Below are positions 19,118 through 27,420 of a stretch of DNA of 64,000 nucleotides, in pieces; position 1 is the first letter of the stretch, and each line of letters begins with the position of its first letter. Source of the DNA: Lacrimispora sp. 210928-DFI.3.58 (GTDB lineage: Bacteria > Bacillota > Clostridia > Lachnospirales > Lachnospiraceae); contig NZ_JAJCIC010000005.1 in assembly GCF_020554865.1 (NCBI RefSeq), positions 1 through 64,000 of the forward strand, read 5' to 3'. The position numbers and the translations under genes were made by a program. The notes beneath the pieces were generated by a model that made no database searches, was not told where the DNA came from, and saw nothing but the letters and a program-made list of their open reading frames with translations.

Positions 19118-20364
19118 TGATGGAAATGCAAACAGGGAAAACCGGTGGCAGAAGGTACAGAAAGCAGGCAGCCTGCCTGGCCGCAGGGCTGGTGTTGGGA
19201 ATAGGGGCCCATTGGACTTATGTCAAGGGAAGCCTTGGGGAAAATGGAAATGTGCTGGAGCGCAATTCCTATGGACAGGGCCAGATATCCTATGAGCTGG
19301 TGGCAGAGGGGATTTTGGAGGAGGAGATCCCTCTCAAGCTTACCCTTGAGGAGCGTTCTTATACCAGGGAGGAGGCCCATCAGGTATATGAGAGGATATT
19401 GGAGGAGCTGCCGCAGTATATTTTGAAGGAAAATCCCTCATTGAACGAGGTGAGAAGTGATCTGGAGCTTGTTACCTCGTTGGAGCAGTATGGAGTAGGA
19501 CTGAAATGGAGGTCAGAGGAGCCGGAGCTGATCGACTCCTTTGGGACGGTTCATTCGGAAGGACTGGAGGAGTCCGGGGCAGAGGTGTTTTTAAGTCTGA
19601 GGCTCTCGGAGGGAAACTGGCCGGAGGAATTTGAGATCCCGGTGCGGCTTCTGCCGCCGCTTTTAACAGAGGAGGAGCGGCAGAGAGAGGCATTTTTAGC
19701 CTATATGAAAGAGGAGGAAAGCCGGCAGAGAACAGAAGCGCAGTTTCAGCTCCCGTCTGCATTTGAAGGCCGGGACATATCCTACCGCAGCAGTGAGGGC
19801 TCCCCCTTTTGGAGCTTGGCCCTTCTGGGCGTGTTTGCCGCCCTGGCTGTGAGTATAAAGGAAAAGGAGGACGGGCGCAGGAAGAAGGAGGCCAGAATGC
19901 GCCAGATGCTGTTAGACTATTCGGAGGTGGTCTCAAAGCTTGTGATCTTTCTGGGAGCAGGGATGAGTATACGGACAGCCTGGGACAGGGTCTCAGAGGA
20001 TTATCACAGAAGGGCAGAGGCGGGAAAACGTCCCAAGCGGTATGCGTACGAGGAAATGTACGCTGCCAGCTGCCAGATGAGGACGGGCGTCCCGGAAGGA
20101 CGTGCATTTTCGGAATTTGGAAGGCGGTGCGGCCTCCAGCAATATATGAAATTAAGCGGCCTGCTGGAGCAAAGCCGGAAAAACGGCTCTAAGAACCTGA
20201 GAGAGGCTCTGAAGCTGGAAATGACAGACGCCTTTGAACTGCGCAAGCACCAGGCCCGCAGGCTGGGAGAGGAGGCGGGTACCAGGCTGCTGGCGCCGCT
20301 GTTTATGCTTTTGGCAGTGGTAATGGTCATGATCGCGGTTCCGGCGCTTATGGAATTCCGTTAG
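19114..20364 (+). CDS. tadC: TadC-like platform protein with an extracytoplasmic N-terminal domain
   Basis: Residues 240-416 form a T2SSF domain with two or three membrane segments, as in TadC. Before it, a membrane anchor at about 17-37 is followed by about 190 residues rich in Glu and probably outside the membrane. This extra domain makes the protein (416 aa) longer than the usual TadC of about 300 aa. It overlaps tadB by 4 bases. The role of the extra domain is unknown. Confidence 0.75.
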   Translation: MMMEMQTGKTGGRRYRKQAACLAAGLVLGIGAHWTYVKGSLGENGNVLERNSYGQGQISYELVAEGILEEEIPLKLTLEERSYTREEAHQVYERILEELPQYILKENPSLNEVRSDLELVTSLEQYGVGLKWRSEEPELIDSFGTVHSEGLEESGAEVFLSLRLSEGNWPEEFEIPVRLLPPLLTEEERQREAFLAYMKEEESRQRTEAQFQLPSAFEGRDISYRSSEGSPFWSLALLGVFAALAVSIKEKEDGRRKKEARMRQMLLDYSEVVSKLVIFLGAGMSIRTAWDRVSEDYHRRAEAGKRPKRYAYEEMYAASCQMRTGVPEGRAFSEFGRRCGLQQYMKLSGLLEQSRKNGSKNLREALKLEMTDAFELRKHQARRLGEEAGTRLLAPLFMLLAVVMVMIAVPALMEFR

Positions 20365-20449
20365 ACGCTGTACGCTTAGCAGGCTGGGGAAAAGATTTTC
20401 ATCCATTGCTGCGCACGGATTGAAGCATGAAAGAAGAGGAGGAATGAGG

Positions 20450-20548
20450 ATGGATATGAGAAAAAGAGCAGAAGAGCTTATGAGAGATGAGCAGGGGGTA
20501 GGTGTCATAGAGCTGGTATTGATACTGGTGGGAATATTTACCCCCTAA
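20450..20548 (+). pseudogene. Host Flp-like prepilin, truncated by the inserted element
   Basis: A start with AGAGGAGGA ribosome site gives a 32-residue peptide whose leader and cleavage region are typical of a Flp prepilin (DEQGVGVIELVLILV, cleavage after Gly16, Glu21 at +5). Just after LVLILV the frame runs into A+T-rich sequence and stops (GIFTP). A Flp pilin needs about 20 more hydrophobic and C-terminal residues. I infer that the element inserted near 20,531 and that the missing 3' part lies at its far end. Confidence 0.75.
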
Positions 20549-20573
20549 TTCACGCTATATATTATGTAGATAC

Positions 20574-20591
20574 AGTGGAAATAGTGGAAAT
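20574..20591. repeat. Tandem 9-bp repeat near the left element end
   Basis: AGTGGAAAT occurs twice in direct succession (20574-20582 and 20583-20591), about 45 bases inside the inferred left end. Recombinase-arm sites are often short direct repeats in such places; this role is a guess. Confidence 0.4.
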
Positions 20592-20618
20592 AGAGAAACA
20601 GTATAAACAGGAGTGTGT

Positions 20619-20897
20619 ATGAAGTACAGTGATGATTGCAAGGTGTATAGAATCAGATATTATAATGTATGGTTCTATTTATTTGCGAAAACAGAGATGG
20701 ATGAGTATAAGATTAATATATTAGGCGAGCGTATAGGTATGGGAGATTCGATGATGATGAAGGATATTCATTGCTGGTGCACCAGACAAAATATAAGGTA
20801 TAGAACAAAGTTCAAGTATCGAAAAGATTATCCAATATTAGCCAACATCTGGAATCTGTACTCGTATTGTCGCTTTAGGTGTGATCTTAAAAGGTAA
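20619..20897 (+). CDS. Small basic hypothetical protein at the element's left end
   Basis: An open frame of 92 codons with CAGGAG 7 bases before the ATG. The product is rich in Tyr, Lys and Arg with several Cys. I recognise no domain. Being the first frame inside the element it could belong to the recombination module, but nothing in the sequence proves that it is translated. Confidence 0.35.
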   Translation: MKYSDDCKVYRIRYYNVWFYLFAKTEMDEYKINILGERIGMGDSMMMKDIHCWCTRQNIRYRTKFKYRKDYPILANIWNLYSYCRFRCDLKR

Positions 20898-20979
20898 GTC
20901 TGGACAACCTTGTGGATAAATCATAAGGAGAAAAAGATTTAAGGGGATAACTGGTATTTATATATTTAGAAGCAGGTGA

Positions 20980-21019
20980 GCCAATCATGTTTTATTTACT
21001 AGAACATGGTTGGCTTTTT
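20980..21019 (+). terminator. Strong rightward terminator at the element's left end
   Basis: GCCAATCATGTT (20980-20991) pairs with AACATGGTTGGC (21003-21014), with one T-G pair, followed by TTTTT. It is unidirectional and would stop transcripts entering from the host tad operon. Confidence 0.85.
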
Positions 21020-21056
21020 GGCGTTAAAAAGTTCAAAGAAAAGGGGAGTGTGGTAA

Positions 21057-21331
21057 TTGAAGAAAATGGATGAAAAAAAGCTAAAAGAAGATTCGGGCTT
21101 TCCTTATGGATGGAATAAGGGAGATACCTGTGTGATGATCACAAACAAAACAAAAAAAGTACCTGCGAATATACGGTAGAGAGTTATGACGGGAGGTATT
21201 TTGGAGTACGAAGTCATACTGGACTTTATCATCGAGTTTCACCGTGGAGAATGTTTCGTACAAGGGAGGAGGCGGTTGAAACATTATCAGAATCAAAAGA
21301 ACAAGGATATGGAGGAATGACATTAGGGTAG
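21057..21331 (+). pseudogene. Small hypothetical gene split by a -1 frameshift at an A7 run
   Basis: The zero frame starts at TTG 21057 (AGGGGAG 8 bases upstream) and stops at TAG 21177-21179. The -1 frame stays open to TAG 21329-21331 and continues the protein smoothly (CEYTVESYDGRYFGVRSHTG type sequence). The switch point is the heptamer A AAA AAA at 21152-21158 in the correct phase for -1 slippage (codons ACA AAA AAA). The joined product would have about 91 residues. Either one A has been lost, or the ribosome or polymerase slips here. No known domain is recognised. Confidence 0.6.
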
Positions 21332-21363
21332 AAGAAATTGAGATATTGAGGAGGTAGGAGACA

Positions 21364-22020
21364 ATGATTCGATTTATGAGTGATACACGTTATGCTGGAC
21401 TGGAAAAGGAAATGCAGCATATACCAGGATTTCGTCCAAGAAGGAGCGGAATGGTTATCAGTCACCTTTCTGGTTGTCTGGAAAATCAGAGAAGCCCGTG
21501 TGAACGCCGTGTTACCGATTGTGTCCCGTTTTATGAGCTTCTGGAGGTGTTGGCAGAGGAAGTGGCTGTCAGCACCTTTGTAAGCCGCGTGTGCCGTCTG
21601 ACAGGGAGAAGAAATCCGTGCTTTTTTCAAAATGGTCATAGAGAACGGTTTTTGGCTATGGGAGAGAAGTGTAACAGAGCCATTGAAGAAGCAGCGACCT
21701 GTTCTGCGGTCTATCTTCTTTCCGCAGATCGATTTTTGTGTAGCAGAGCTTTAGCGGCAATTGACCAGGAGGGGATTCATTTTTCCAAAATCCATATCCA
21801 TGGTGTTGATTTGGATGGCTACGTTTTGTTTCATATGGCAAGGGATCTGTATCAGGGAAGCAGTCATATTCGTTTATCAGAACTTACAGATCCAGAGCTG
21901 GTGAGCGACCGAGCATTTGAATGGATTATGACGGCCTGTATGATTCGCAGGCATGGAAGCAGAGTTTTACGAGAGGAGGAAAGAAGTATTGACAGGAGTA
22001 AAATCGGACAGCATCAGTGA
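21364..22020 (+). CDS. Hypothetical ICE protein
   Basis: A 218-aa soluble protein with a GGAGGTAGGAGA ribosome site. It has several Cys and Arg residues and a C-terminal part beginning HIHGVDLDGYVLFHMARDLYQG. The style resembles accessory proteins found next to anti-restriction genes in Lachnospiraceae elements. I cannot name a family. Its 3' end overlaps the next gene by 32 bases. Confidence 0.65.
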   Translation: MIRFMSDTRYAGLEKEMQHIPGFRPRRSGMVISHLSGCLENQRSPCERRVTDCVPFYELLEVLAEEVAVSTFVSRVCRLTGRRNPCFFQNGHRERFLAMGEKCNRAIEEAATCSAVYLLSADRFLCSRALAAIDQEGIHFSKIHIHGVDLDGYVLFHMARDLYQGSSHIRLSELTDPELVSDRAFEWIMTACMIRRHGSRVLREEERSIDRSKIGQHQ

Positions 22021-22552
22021 AAAAACAACGGAGCGTTCTGTACTTCGGTTTTTCAGTCCTCTGATAGCTACCATGTATGCAAAAGATGACTGGGGAAACT
22101 TGGAGGAATACGGCGAGGAGGTATTTCCAGCTGAGTTGTGCAGCTATGAGACGGAGATCCTGAAACGGATTGCAGAGGAAAATCTTGAGGAAGAAGGAGA
22201 TAGGGGGCTGGCGGTCTATCTGGATGATCCAAAGTTAGAAGAGAAAATTTACAGTATGAAGCCTACCGTGGAAGTCTGGCGGGGGGAACTATGGGGAGTT
22301 CTGGAAGTAGAAAGTCTTAACCAGCTTTCTGAAAGGGAGATTGAAGCAGTAAAGGAGTACTGGGAAGGTCAGGAAAGTGATGGGTGGGGAGAAGGCTTTG
22401 AACAGCGGGGAATCAAAATTCCAGAGGGAGAACTGTATGTCAGCTTTTGGAACAGTGGAGATGAATTCTTTCTGACCACAGAAGAAGGTTTGAAAGGAGA
22501 AGAGCAGGAACCAGTCGTTCAGAAAGGAGGGATTGTTTTTGGAGCATTATGA
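21989..22552 (+). CDS. DUF6329-like acidic protein
   Basis: The frame is open from an in-frame ATG at 21953, but the AGAGGAGGAAAG ribosome site points to TTG 21989. The product is strongly acidic. The stretch LWGVLEVESLNQLSEREIEA and the following DGWGEGFEQR and GELYVSFW motifs fit, from memory, the DUF6329 family of mobile elements. The N-terminal half of the next gene is a diverged copy of it. It may act as a DNA mimic in anti-restriction; this is inference from charge and neighbours. Confidence 0.65.
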   Translation: MTGVKSDSISEKTTERSVLRFFSPLIATMYAKDDWGNLEEYGEEVFPAELCSYETEILKRIAEENLEEEGDRGLAVYLDDPKLEEKIYSMKPTVEVWRGELWGVLEVESLNQLSEREIEAVKEYWEGQESDGWGEGFEQRGIKIPEGELYVSFWNSGDEFFLTTEEGLKGEEQEPVVQKGGIVFGAL

Positions 22553-24212
22553 TGGAGAATTTTATACCCTTCGATTGTTCAGTCCCATAGAAGGAGAGAT
22601 ATATCCTCTGAATAGTACAGAGGAAGGTACTCATCTGACCGCTTATGAGATGGAAAACTATTCGTCTTTTATACGCGACCATATGGAAGATGTAGGATTA
22701 TTGGGAAAAAGAAATCAGAAATTGATGACATACTTTAATAATGAAATAAGGCTGCATAAGCCGGTTAGTCTGTCACTGGATCTGGAAGCTTATGGGGGAA
22801 GATTATGGAGTGTACTGCAGGCAGACTCACAGGATAAACTGACACATGAGGAGGTTCAGAGTTTAGCAGAAACATGGGAGATGATTGCTGCTGGAGGCTT
22901 TATCAGAGAAATGCAAGAGACAAGGATCCTGGTACCAGATGGAGAACTTACGGTTTTTCTTGGAAATGAGGGACTGGATTACTTTGTATGTCCGGAAGAG
23001 GTTTTGAAAGGGACGGCGCATACATTAAAACCAGCCCTGGATGTTGCCATTTATTCAGAAGCATATTTCCTAGAGCGGAGTTATCAAGGGGCGAAGCTGA
23101 GGCTTCCAGCAGAACCCGCTTTTTTGAAGGATGCAAAGATGAGAGCTTTTATTCATGAAAATGAGCCTTACCAGATTGAACTTCTGGGGGAATGGCCATC
23201 TTTTCTTACAAGTGTATTGGAAAAGGCAAAAGCTGTTACTTTGGAAGAAGTCAATGTATTAGCCTGTCTGGTTGCTCATATGGATTCCATTCAGCTGGAA
23301 ACTTATGAAGCAGCCATTCAGATGCGTCAGGAAAAAAATACGGATGCTCCAGTTGGGATAAAAGATTTACTCAATCTTTGTTATAACCTGAAGTGCTTTG
23401 AATTCCGCCCTGGTATTATAAATGACAGGATGTTGGGAGAATTCTGCTTAGAAGAAGATAGATTGGACTGGATCCATATTTTTGAAGTGGATGTAAGAAA
23501 ATTACTGGATCCGCAAAGAGTGGGGATGGATCAGCGCAAGGAAGAAGTGGGCATATTTACCTCAAAAGGTTATGTATTTGAGAATGCTCTTTCCTATCAA
23601 GATATTTATGATGGAATTCACCTTCCCGATATTGACGGAGTGGCTGGAGGGATTTTTTCTCTTCGTCTGGTCGGATCTCAATATCCGGAAGAACAGGGAA
23701 CCTGGCTGGAGCTTCCAACTACAGATTTGGGATTTCAGTGGGTGCTGAACAGATTAAATGAGAGAACTTTTGATGACTGTATCATTGCGGAGAGCATCAG
23801 CACAGTGCAAGGATTATCCGTTAAGCAGACAGATGACATTGAGACGCTGAATGAACTGGCAAGACGGATTCAGGAATTTACTGATGATAGAACGCTTTGC
23901 AAATTCGAGGCAGCTTTGGAGCTAGAGCAATGCGATAGCCTGGAACAGGCTCTTCACATTGCGGAAAATCTGGATTGTTATTCCTATGATCCACAGATGT
24001 ATTCCATGGCTGCGTATACAAGGTATCTGTTTCGTGAATTGGAGATTAATATTGATGATCCAGCATTTGCTACATTTGACTTTCAAGGATATGGGGAACG
24101 TCAGCTTGGGCTGTTGGAAAGTGTTCAGACAGCCTATGGAATGATTACCCGCAATGAAGATTTTCTAATACAGGCACAGCAGAACACAGAGCAGGGAATG
24201 AAAATGCAGTAA
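22533..24212 (+). CDS. Fusion of a DUF6329-like domain with two ArdA-like anti-restriction repeats
   Basis: A 559-aa acidic protein starting at TTG 22533 or 22539 behind AAAGGAGG. Residues 1-170 repeat the pattern of the preceding protein (RLFSP, LWSVLQADS, VPDGELTVF). Two ArdA-like segments follow. One is near 255-310 (LEEVNVLACLVAHM, then NLKCFEFRPG), the other near 445-520 (IETLNELARRIQEF, then NLDCYSYDPQ). ArdA proteins mimic B-form DNA and inhibit type I restriction enzymes on entry into a new host. The position near the leading end fits this. Confidence 0.7.
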   Translation: MFLEHYDGEFYTLRLFSPIEGEIYPLNSTEEGTHLTAYEMENYSSFIRDHMEDVGLLGKRNQKLMTYFNNEIRLHKPVSLSLDLEAYGGRLWSVLQADSQDKLTHEEVQSLAETWEMIAAGGFIREMQETRILVPDGELTVFLGNEGLDYFVCPEEVLKGTAHTLKPALDVAIYSEAYFLERSYQGAKLRLPAEPAFLKDAKMRAFIHENEPYQIELLGEWPSFLTSVLEKAKAVTLEEVNVLACLVAHMDSIQLETYEAAIQMRQEKNTDAPVGIKDLLNLCYNLKCFEFRPGIINDRMLGEFCLEEDRLDWIHIFEVDVRKLLDPQRVGMDQRKEEVGIFTSKGYVFENALSYQDIYDGIHLPDIDGVAGGIFSLRLVGSQYPEEQGTWLELPTTDLGFQWVLNRLNERTFDDCIIAESISTVQGLSVKQTDDIETLNELARRIQEFTDDRTLCKFEAALELEQCDSLEQALHIAENLDCYSYDPQMYSMAAYTRYLFRELEINIDDPAFATFDFQGYGERQLGLLESVQTAYGMITRNEDFLIQAQQNTEQGMKMQ

Positions 24213-24283
24213 GGGAAGAGCTGGAATTGTGTTGTGATCGAGTGGTGGAAATTAATAAGAATGAGTGCGAAGGAGAGTAGAAA

Positions 24284-25276
24284 ATGACCTATGAAGAGTT
24301 TTTGAAATTGACAGAAAAGAATTTAAAACGATTTTTCCCGGACTCTTTTCAGGAAAGGAAAGTGAAAATCAGGGAGGTGTTAAAAAATAACAACATCAGA
24401 TTACAAGGAGTATATCTGTCAGGTGGCAAAAGGTACACATCCGTTCCACTTTTATATCTGGAACCATATTATCAGGAACTTGAGAACGGAAACAAGCTTG
24501 AAGATGTGTGGCAGAAAATCGCTCAGGATTATCAGAAGTGTCAGGAAACTAAAATAAGTATAGATGGCATTTCCAGTAGAGAATGGGATTATGAAACCAT
24601 AAAGAAGGGGCTGACCGTCTATGTCCGTAATGCACAGGAAAATGCTAATTTTCTGGAAAACTGTCCTCATGAAATACGAGAGAATTTGGCACTGGTTTAT
24701 GGTTTTTGTGTGTTGGTTGACGGAGAAAATAGCGGGGGTGCCATTATCAATTATGACAGGCTGAAGTGTCTGGGAGTCAGCGAGGAGCAATTAAAACGGG
24801 ATGCCTGGGAAAACATGAAGCAGAGCAATCCTCCCTGTTTTTTGGAATTACAGGATATGTTGGCAAAAATGTATTTTGATGAATCGGGAGATATAAAGGC
24901 TGGTGGTTTGGAACATTTAGAGGATGTGGATCCTAATGCAATGATGTATGTTCTGACGAATTCAAATCGGGTCAATGGGGCGGTTTATATGTGTGATGAA
25001 GAGGTAATGTCTCTTATTGCAGAAAAGCTGGGATCAGATTTAATCGTGATTCCGTCATCGATTCATGAAACGATTATTCTAAAAGAAACAGAGAATATGA
25101 GCGTAAGAGAACTGAATGCGATGGTAGAGGCAGTAAATGCGGAAGCCGTAGATCCACAGGAAAGGCTGGGGAATTTTGTTTACCGATTTGATAGGGAAGC
25201 CCAAAGACTGGAAAAGGCAGTAGAACAGGCAGAGAAGCTGGACTTTGAACCTGGGATGTCACCGGTATTTTCGTAG
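24284..25276 (+). CDS. DUF5688 family protein
   Basis: A 330-aa soluble protein. It has the pattern of DUF5688: an N-terminal YEEFLKLTEKNLKRFFPD and KVLKNN-type region, a central ENLALVYGFCV, and a late LIVIPSSIHETIIL followed by ELNAMVEAVNAE. This family is frequent in Lachnospiraceae elements and its function is unknown. It has an AAGGAGAG site before the ATG. Confidence 0.75.
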   Translation: MTYEEFLKLTEKNLKRFFPDSFQERKVKIREVLKNNNIRLQGVYLSGGKRYTSVPLLYLEPYYQELENGNKLEDVWQKIAQDYQKCQETKISIDGISSREWDYETIKKGLTVYVRNAQENANFLENCPHEIRENLALVYGFCVLVDGENSGGAIINYDRLKCLGVSEEQLKRDAWENMKQSNPPCFLELQDMLAKMYFDESGDIKAGGLEHLEDVDPNAMMYVLTNSNRVNGAVYMCDEEVMSLIAEKLGSDLIVIPSSIHETIILKETENMSVRELNAMVEAVNAEAVDPQERLGNFVYRFDREAQRLEKAVEQAEKLDFEPGMSPVFS

Positions 25277-25326
25277 GACTCAGTTATATGTTTCACGAGT
25301 ATTGCGGATGTTAGGAGGGATGCAGA

Positions 25327-26307
25327 ATCAACAGTTTTATTTCATGGGTTGGCGGAAAGAAAGCACTCCGCAGCCTGATTTACACGATGTTTCCTGCAAG
25401 TTATGACCGGTACATTGAGGTGTTCGGCGGAGGTGGTTGGGTACTGTTTGGAAAACCACCAGATGACCGGTGTATGGAGATTTATAATGATTATAACTCT
25501 AACTTGGCAAACCTGTTTTATTGCGTCAAGAACCGCACGGGGGCATTCCTTAAGGAACTCGGATTTCTTCCGTTAAACAGCAGGGATGAATTTACAGTAA
25601 TCCGTAATTTTATTGAAAAGCAGGAACCGGATACCCGATTTTTAATTGAGGAGCTGGAGCTGGCAGAGAAGCATCTGATGCCGCCGGATTATGAGGAAGT
25701 GAAAAAAATCCTGCTGGAAAATGCAGAGGTAACCGATGTAAAACGGGCGGCTGCATTTTTTAAACTGATCCGGTACAGCTATGGAAGTGGCTGCACGTCC
25801 TTTGGCTGCCGTCCGTTTGATGTGAGGAACTGCTTTGACACCATTTGGCAGGCATCCCGCAGGCTGGCAGATACCGTAATAGAAAATAAAGACTTTGAGG
25901 CACTGATTCGGCAGTATGACCGGGATAGTGCCTTTTTTTATTGCGATCCGCCCTATTATGAGACGGAAGGTCATTATGCAGTGGTATTCCGAAAAGAGGA
26001 TCACAAACGGCTCCGAGACACTCTGACAGGGAGCAGGGGGAAGTGGATGGTCAGCTACAATGACTGCGATTTCATCCGGGAACTGTATGCAGGATATTTT
26101 ATTACAGCCGTTACCCGCATCAATAACCTGGCCCAGAGGTATGAGGGCGGTTGTGAGTTTCCAGAGGTCATTATTACCAATTATGATCCTGGTGAGAGGG
26201 AGCGGTCAAAACCAAGACAGCTGGATCTATTTGGAATGTGGGGAGATGGAGAAACGGATCATTATGAGATCCGGGAAGAAATCTGTCCGGAAAGAGAGGT
26301 GCTATGA
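25327..26307 (+). CDS. D12-class (Dam-like) adenine-N6 DNA methyltransferase with apparent ATC start
   Basis: Methylates adenine, probably to protect the element from host restriction. The SAM-binding N-terminal motif SWVGGKK is followed by YIEVFGGGG, and catalytic DPPY is at residues 207-210. The first ATG (25387) would remove the GGK motif. The frame is open upstream only from 25315, and the AGGAGG at 25313-25318 is correctly spaced for ATC at 25327, giving MNSFISWVGGKKALR, a typical beginning. The recognition sequence cannot be read, though GATC is common in this class. Confidence 0.85.
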   Translation: MNSFISWVGGKKALRSLIYTMFPASYDRYIEVFGGGGWVLFGKPPDDRCMEIYNDYNSNLANLFYCVKNRTGAFLKELGFLPLNSRDEFTVIRNFIEKQEPDTRFLIEELELAEKHLMPPDYEEVKKILLENAEVTDVKRAAAFFKLIRYSYGSGCTSFGCRPFDVRNCFDTIWQASRRLADTVIENKDFEALIRQYDRDSAFFYCDPPYYETEGHYAVVFRKEDHKRLRDTLTGSRGKWMVSYNDCDFIRELYAGYFITAVTRINNLAQRYEGGCEFPEVIITNYDPGERERSKPRQLDLFGMWGDGETDHYEIREEICPEREVL

Positions 26308-26564
26308 GAACAGAAAACAAGAGAAAAACAATGGTGCAAAAAAAGGAAAACGGTGTCCTTTCTGTGCCTAGTGAACTGTTACTGACGGCTGGGATTCCGC
26401 TTGATTGTGATTTGATGATAGAAACAGTCCCCGGAGTGATTCTGATTGGTATTGAGGCTCCGGTACAGACGGTTTGCAAACCCTATCTGAAGGTGTTCGA
26501 TGAGCTGGGGATTGAACCCAATGAAGTGGAGGCATTGATGGGAAAGGAGAAAAGGACCAGATGA
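26304..26564 (+). CDS. AbrB-fold-like small protein
   Basis: An 86-aa product. The central part (LSVPSELLLTAGIPLDCDLMIE) resembles the swapped-hairpin AbrB fold, as in MazE/SpoVT. It overlaps dam and the following AbrB gene by 4 bases on each side, so the three are translated as a unit. It could partner the next protein in DNA binding. Confidence 0.55.
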   Translation: MRTENKRKTMVQKKENGVLSVPSELLLTAGIPLDCDLMIETVPGVILIGIEAPVQTVCKPYLKVFDELGIEPNEVEALMGKEKRTR

Positions 26565-26839
26565 GTAAACCGATGTATCGTTTAGTGGATGGAAAGGGAC
26601 GTGTCCTGATTCCAAAATCTATGAGGGAAGCGGCAAAGCTGGAGTATGGGGATATTGTTTGTCTGGGAATGGCGGGTGGAAAAATTACAGTCCGGAAGGT
26701 AGAGGTTATCGAGGTGGGAGATCAGTCTCCGGAGGCAGTGGAGGCATATGTTCGTACTGCATTTCAGTTTATGCCGGACAGCCTCCGACTGGATCTGATC
26801 GGAGAACTGAGCAGACTGCTGCAGAAAAAGGAGTGGTAA
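26561..26839 (+). CDS. AbrB/SpoVT-type DNA-binding protein
   Basis: A 92-aa protein whose residues 5-50 show the classical SpoVT-AbrB motif (VDGKGRVLIPKSMREAAKLEYGDIV). These proteins bind DNA as dimers, either as transition-state regulators or as antitoxins. No toxin gene is adjacent, so a regulator of the element is more likely. It overlaps the upstream gene by 4 bases (ATGA). Confidence 0.8.
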   Translation: MSKPMYRLVDGKGRVLIPKSMREAAKLEYGDIVCLGMAGGKITVRKVEVIEVGDQSPEAVEAYVRTAFQFMPDSLRLDLIGELSRLLQKKEW

Positions 26840-26843
26840 GATC

Positions 26844-27404
26844 ATGCAGGAATTCACAGAAAAGGATTGTATGCAGACAGAAAAGGAGGCATCTATCCAG
26901 AACCGGGTGGTGGTTCTTCCCTCAAAGGTATTACCAGAGCATTACACGGGGCAGCTTTTTTTCTGTACGAATATCCAGAAAACAGAAAATCCCAGACATT
27001 CCATTGCCCATCTGGTTTCCTTATCTACTGGGGAGGCATGGCACTGCTGGAACAGGGATGTGGTTGGTGTGCTGCGGCCAGAACTGTTGGGGGAAAAGGA
27101 ACGGCTCCAGCTCTCCCAGATCCGTCCATTTGGGGCGCTGGATTTACATGGACATTCCCCAGAATATTCTGGATACAGTTTTCTGCCGGATGGACGCTAT
27201 GCGTCAGGGGTATGGCTGGCAAATCCAGAGGAAGTATGGAGCTATGTAATGATGCAGAAGGACTACCAGTATCGGATTTTGATCTGCGACAGGGATGATT
27301 TTGCCGTACTGGAAATGTTAGAGGGAAGGATGATCTTTCCCGATGTGCAGAGTCTGGAACAGTTTCAACAGGCACAGAAGGACGGGGGGATGGAGATGAT
27401 TTAG
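26844..27404 (+). CDS. Hypothetical ICE protein
   Basis: A 186-aa soluble protein that starts 4 bases after the AbrB gene and belongs to the same run of genes. No motif is recognised. The first 25 residues look disordered, and Trp and acidic residues are frequent in the rest. Overlapping frames at 26659-27298 are shadows of this gene. Confidence 0.55.
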   Translation: MQEFTEKDCMQTEKEASIQNRVVVLPSKVLPEHYTGQLFFCTNIQKTENPRHSIAHLVSLSTGEAWHCWNRDVVGVLRPELLGEKERLQLSQIRPFGALDLHGHSPEYSGYSFLPDGRYASGVWLANPEEVWSYVMMQKDYQYRILICDRDDFAVLEMLEGRMIFPDVQSLEQFQQAQKDGGMEMI

Positions 27405-27420
27405 AAATGAGGGAAGGGAA

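Noticed and set aside
25387..26307. Dam methylase starting at ATG 25387
   Set aside because: This start removes the SWVGGKK cofactor-binding motif that is encoded upstream in the same open frame behind a strong SD.
26659..27298. Overlapping plus-strand frames of 196 and 143 codons across the AbrB and next gene
   Set aside because: The chosen genes at 26561 and 26844 have tight spacing, good starts and a known domain; the other frames have Arg/Gly/Cys-rich nonsense composition.
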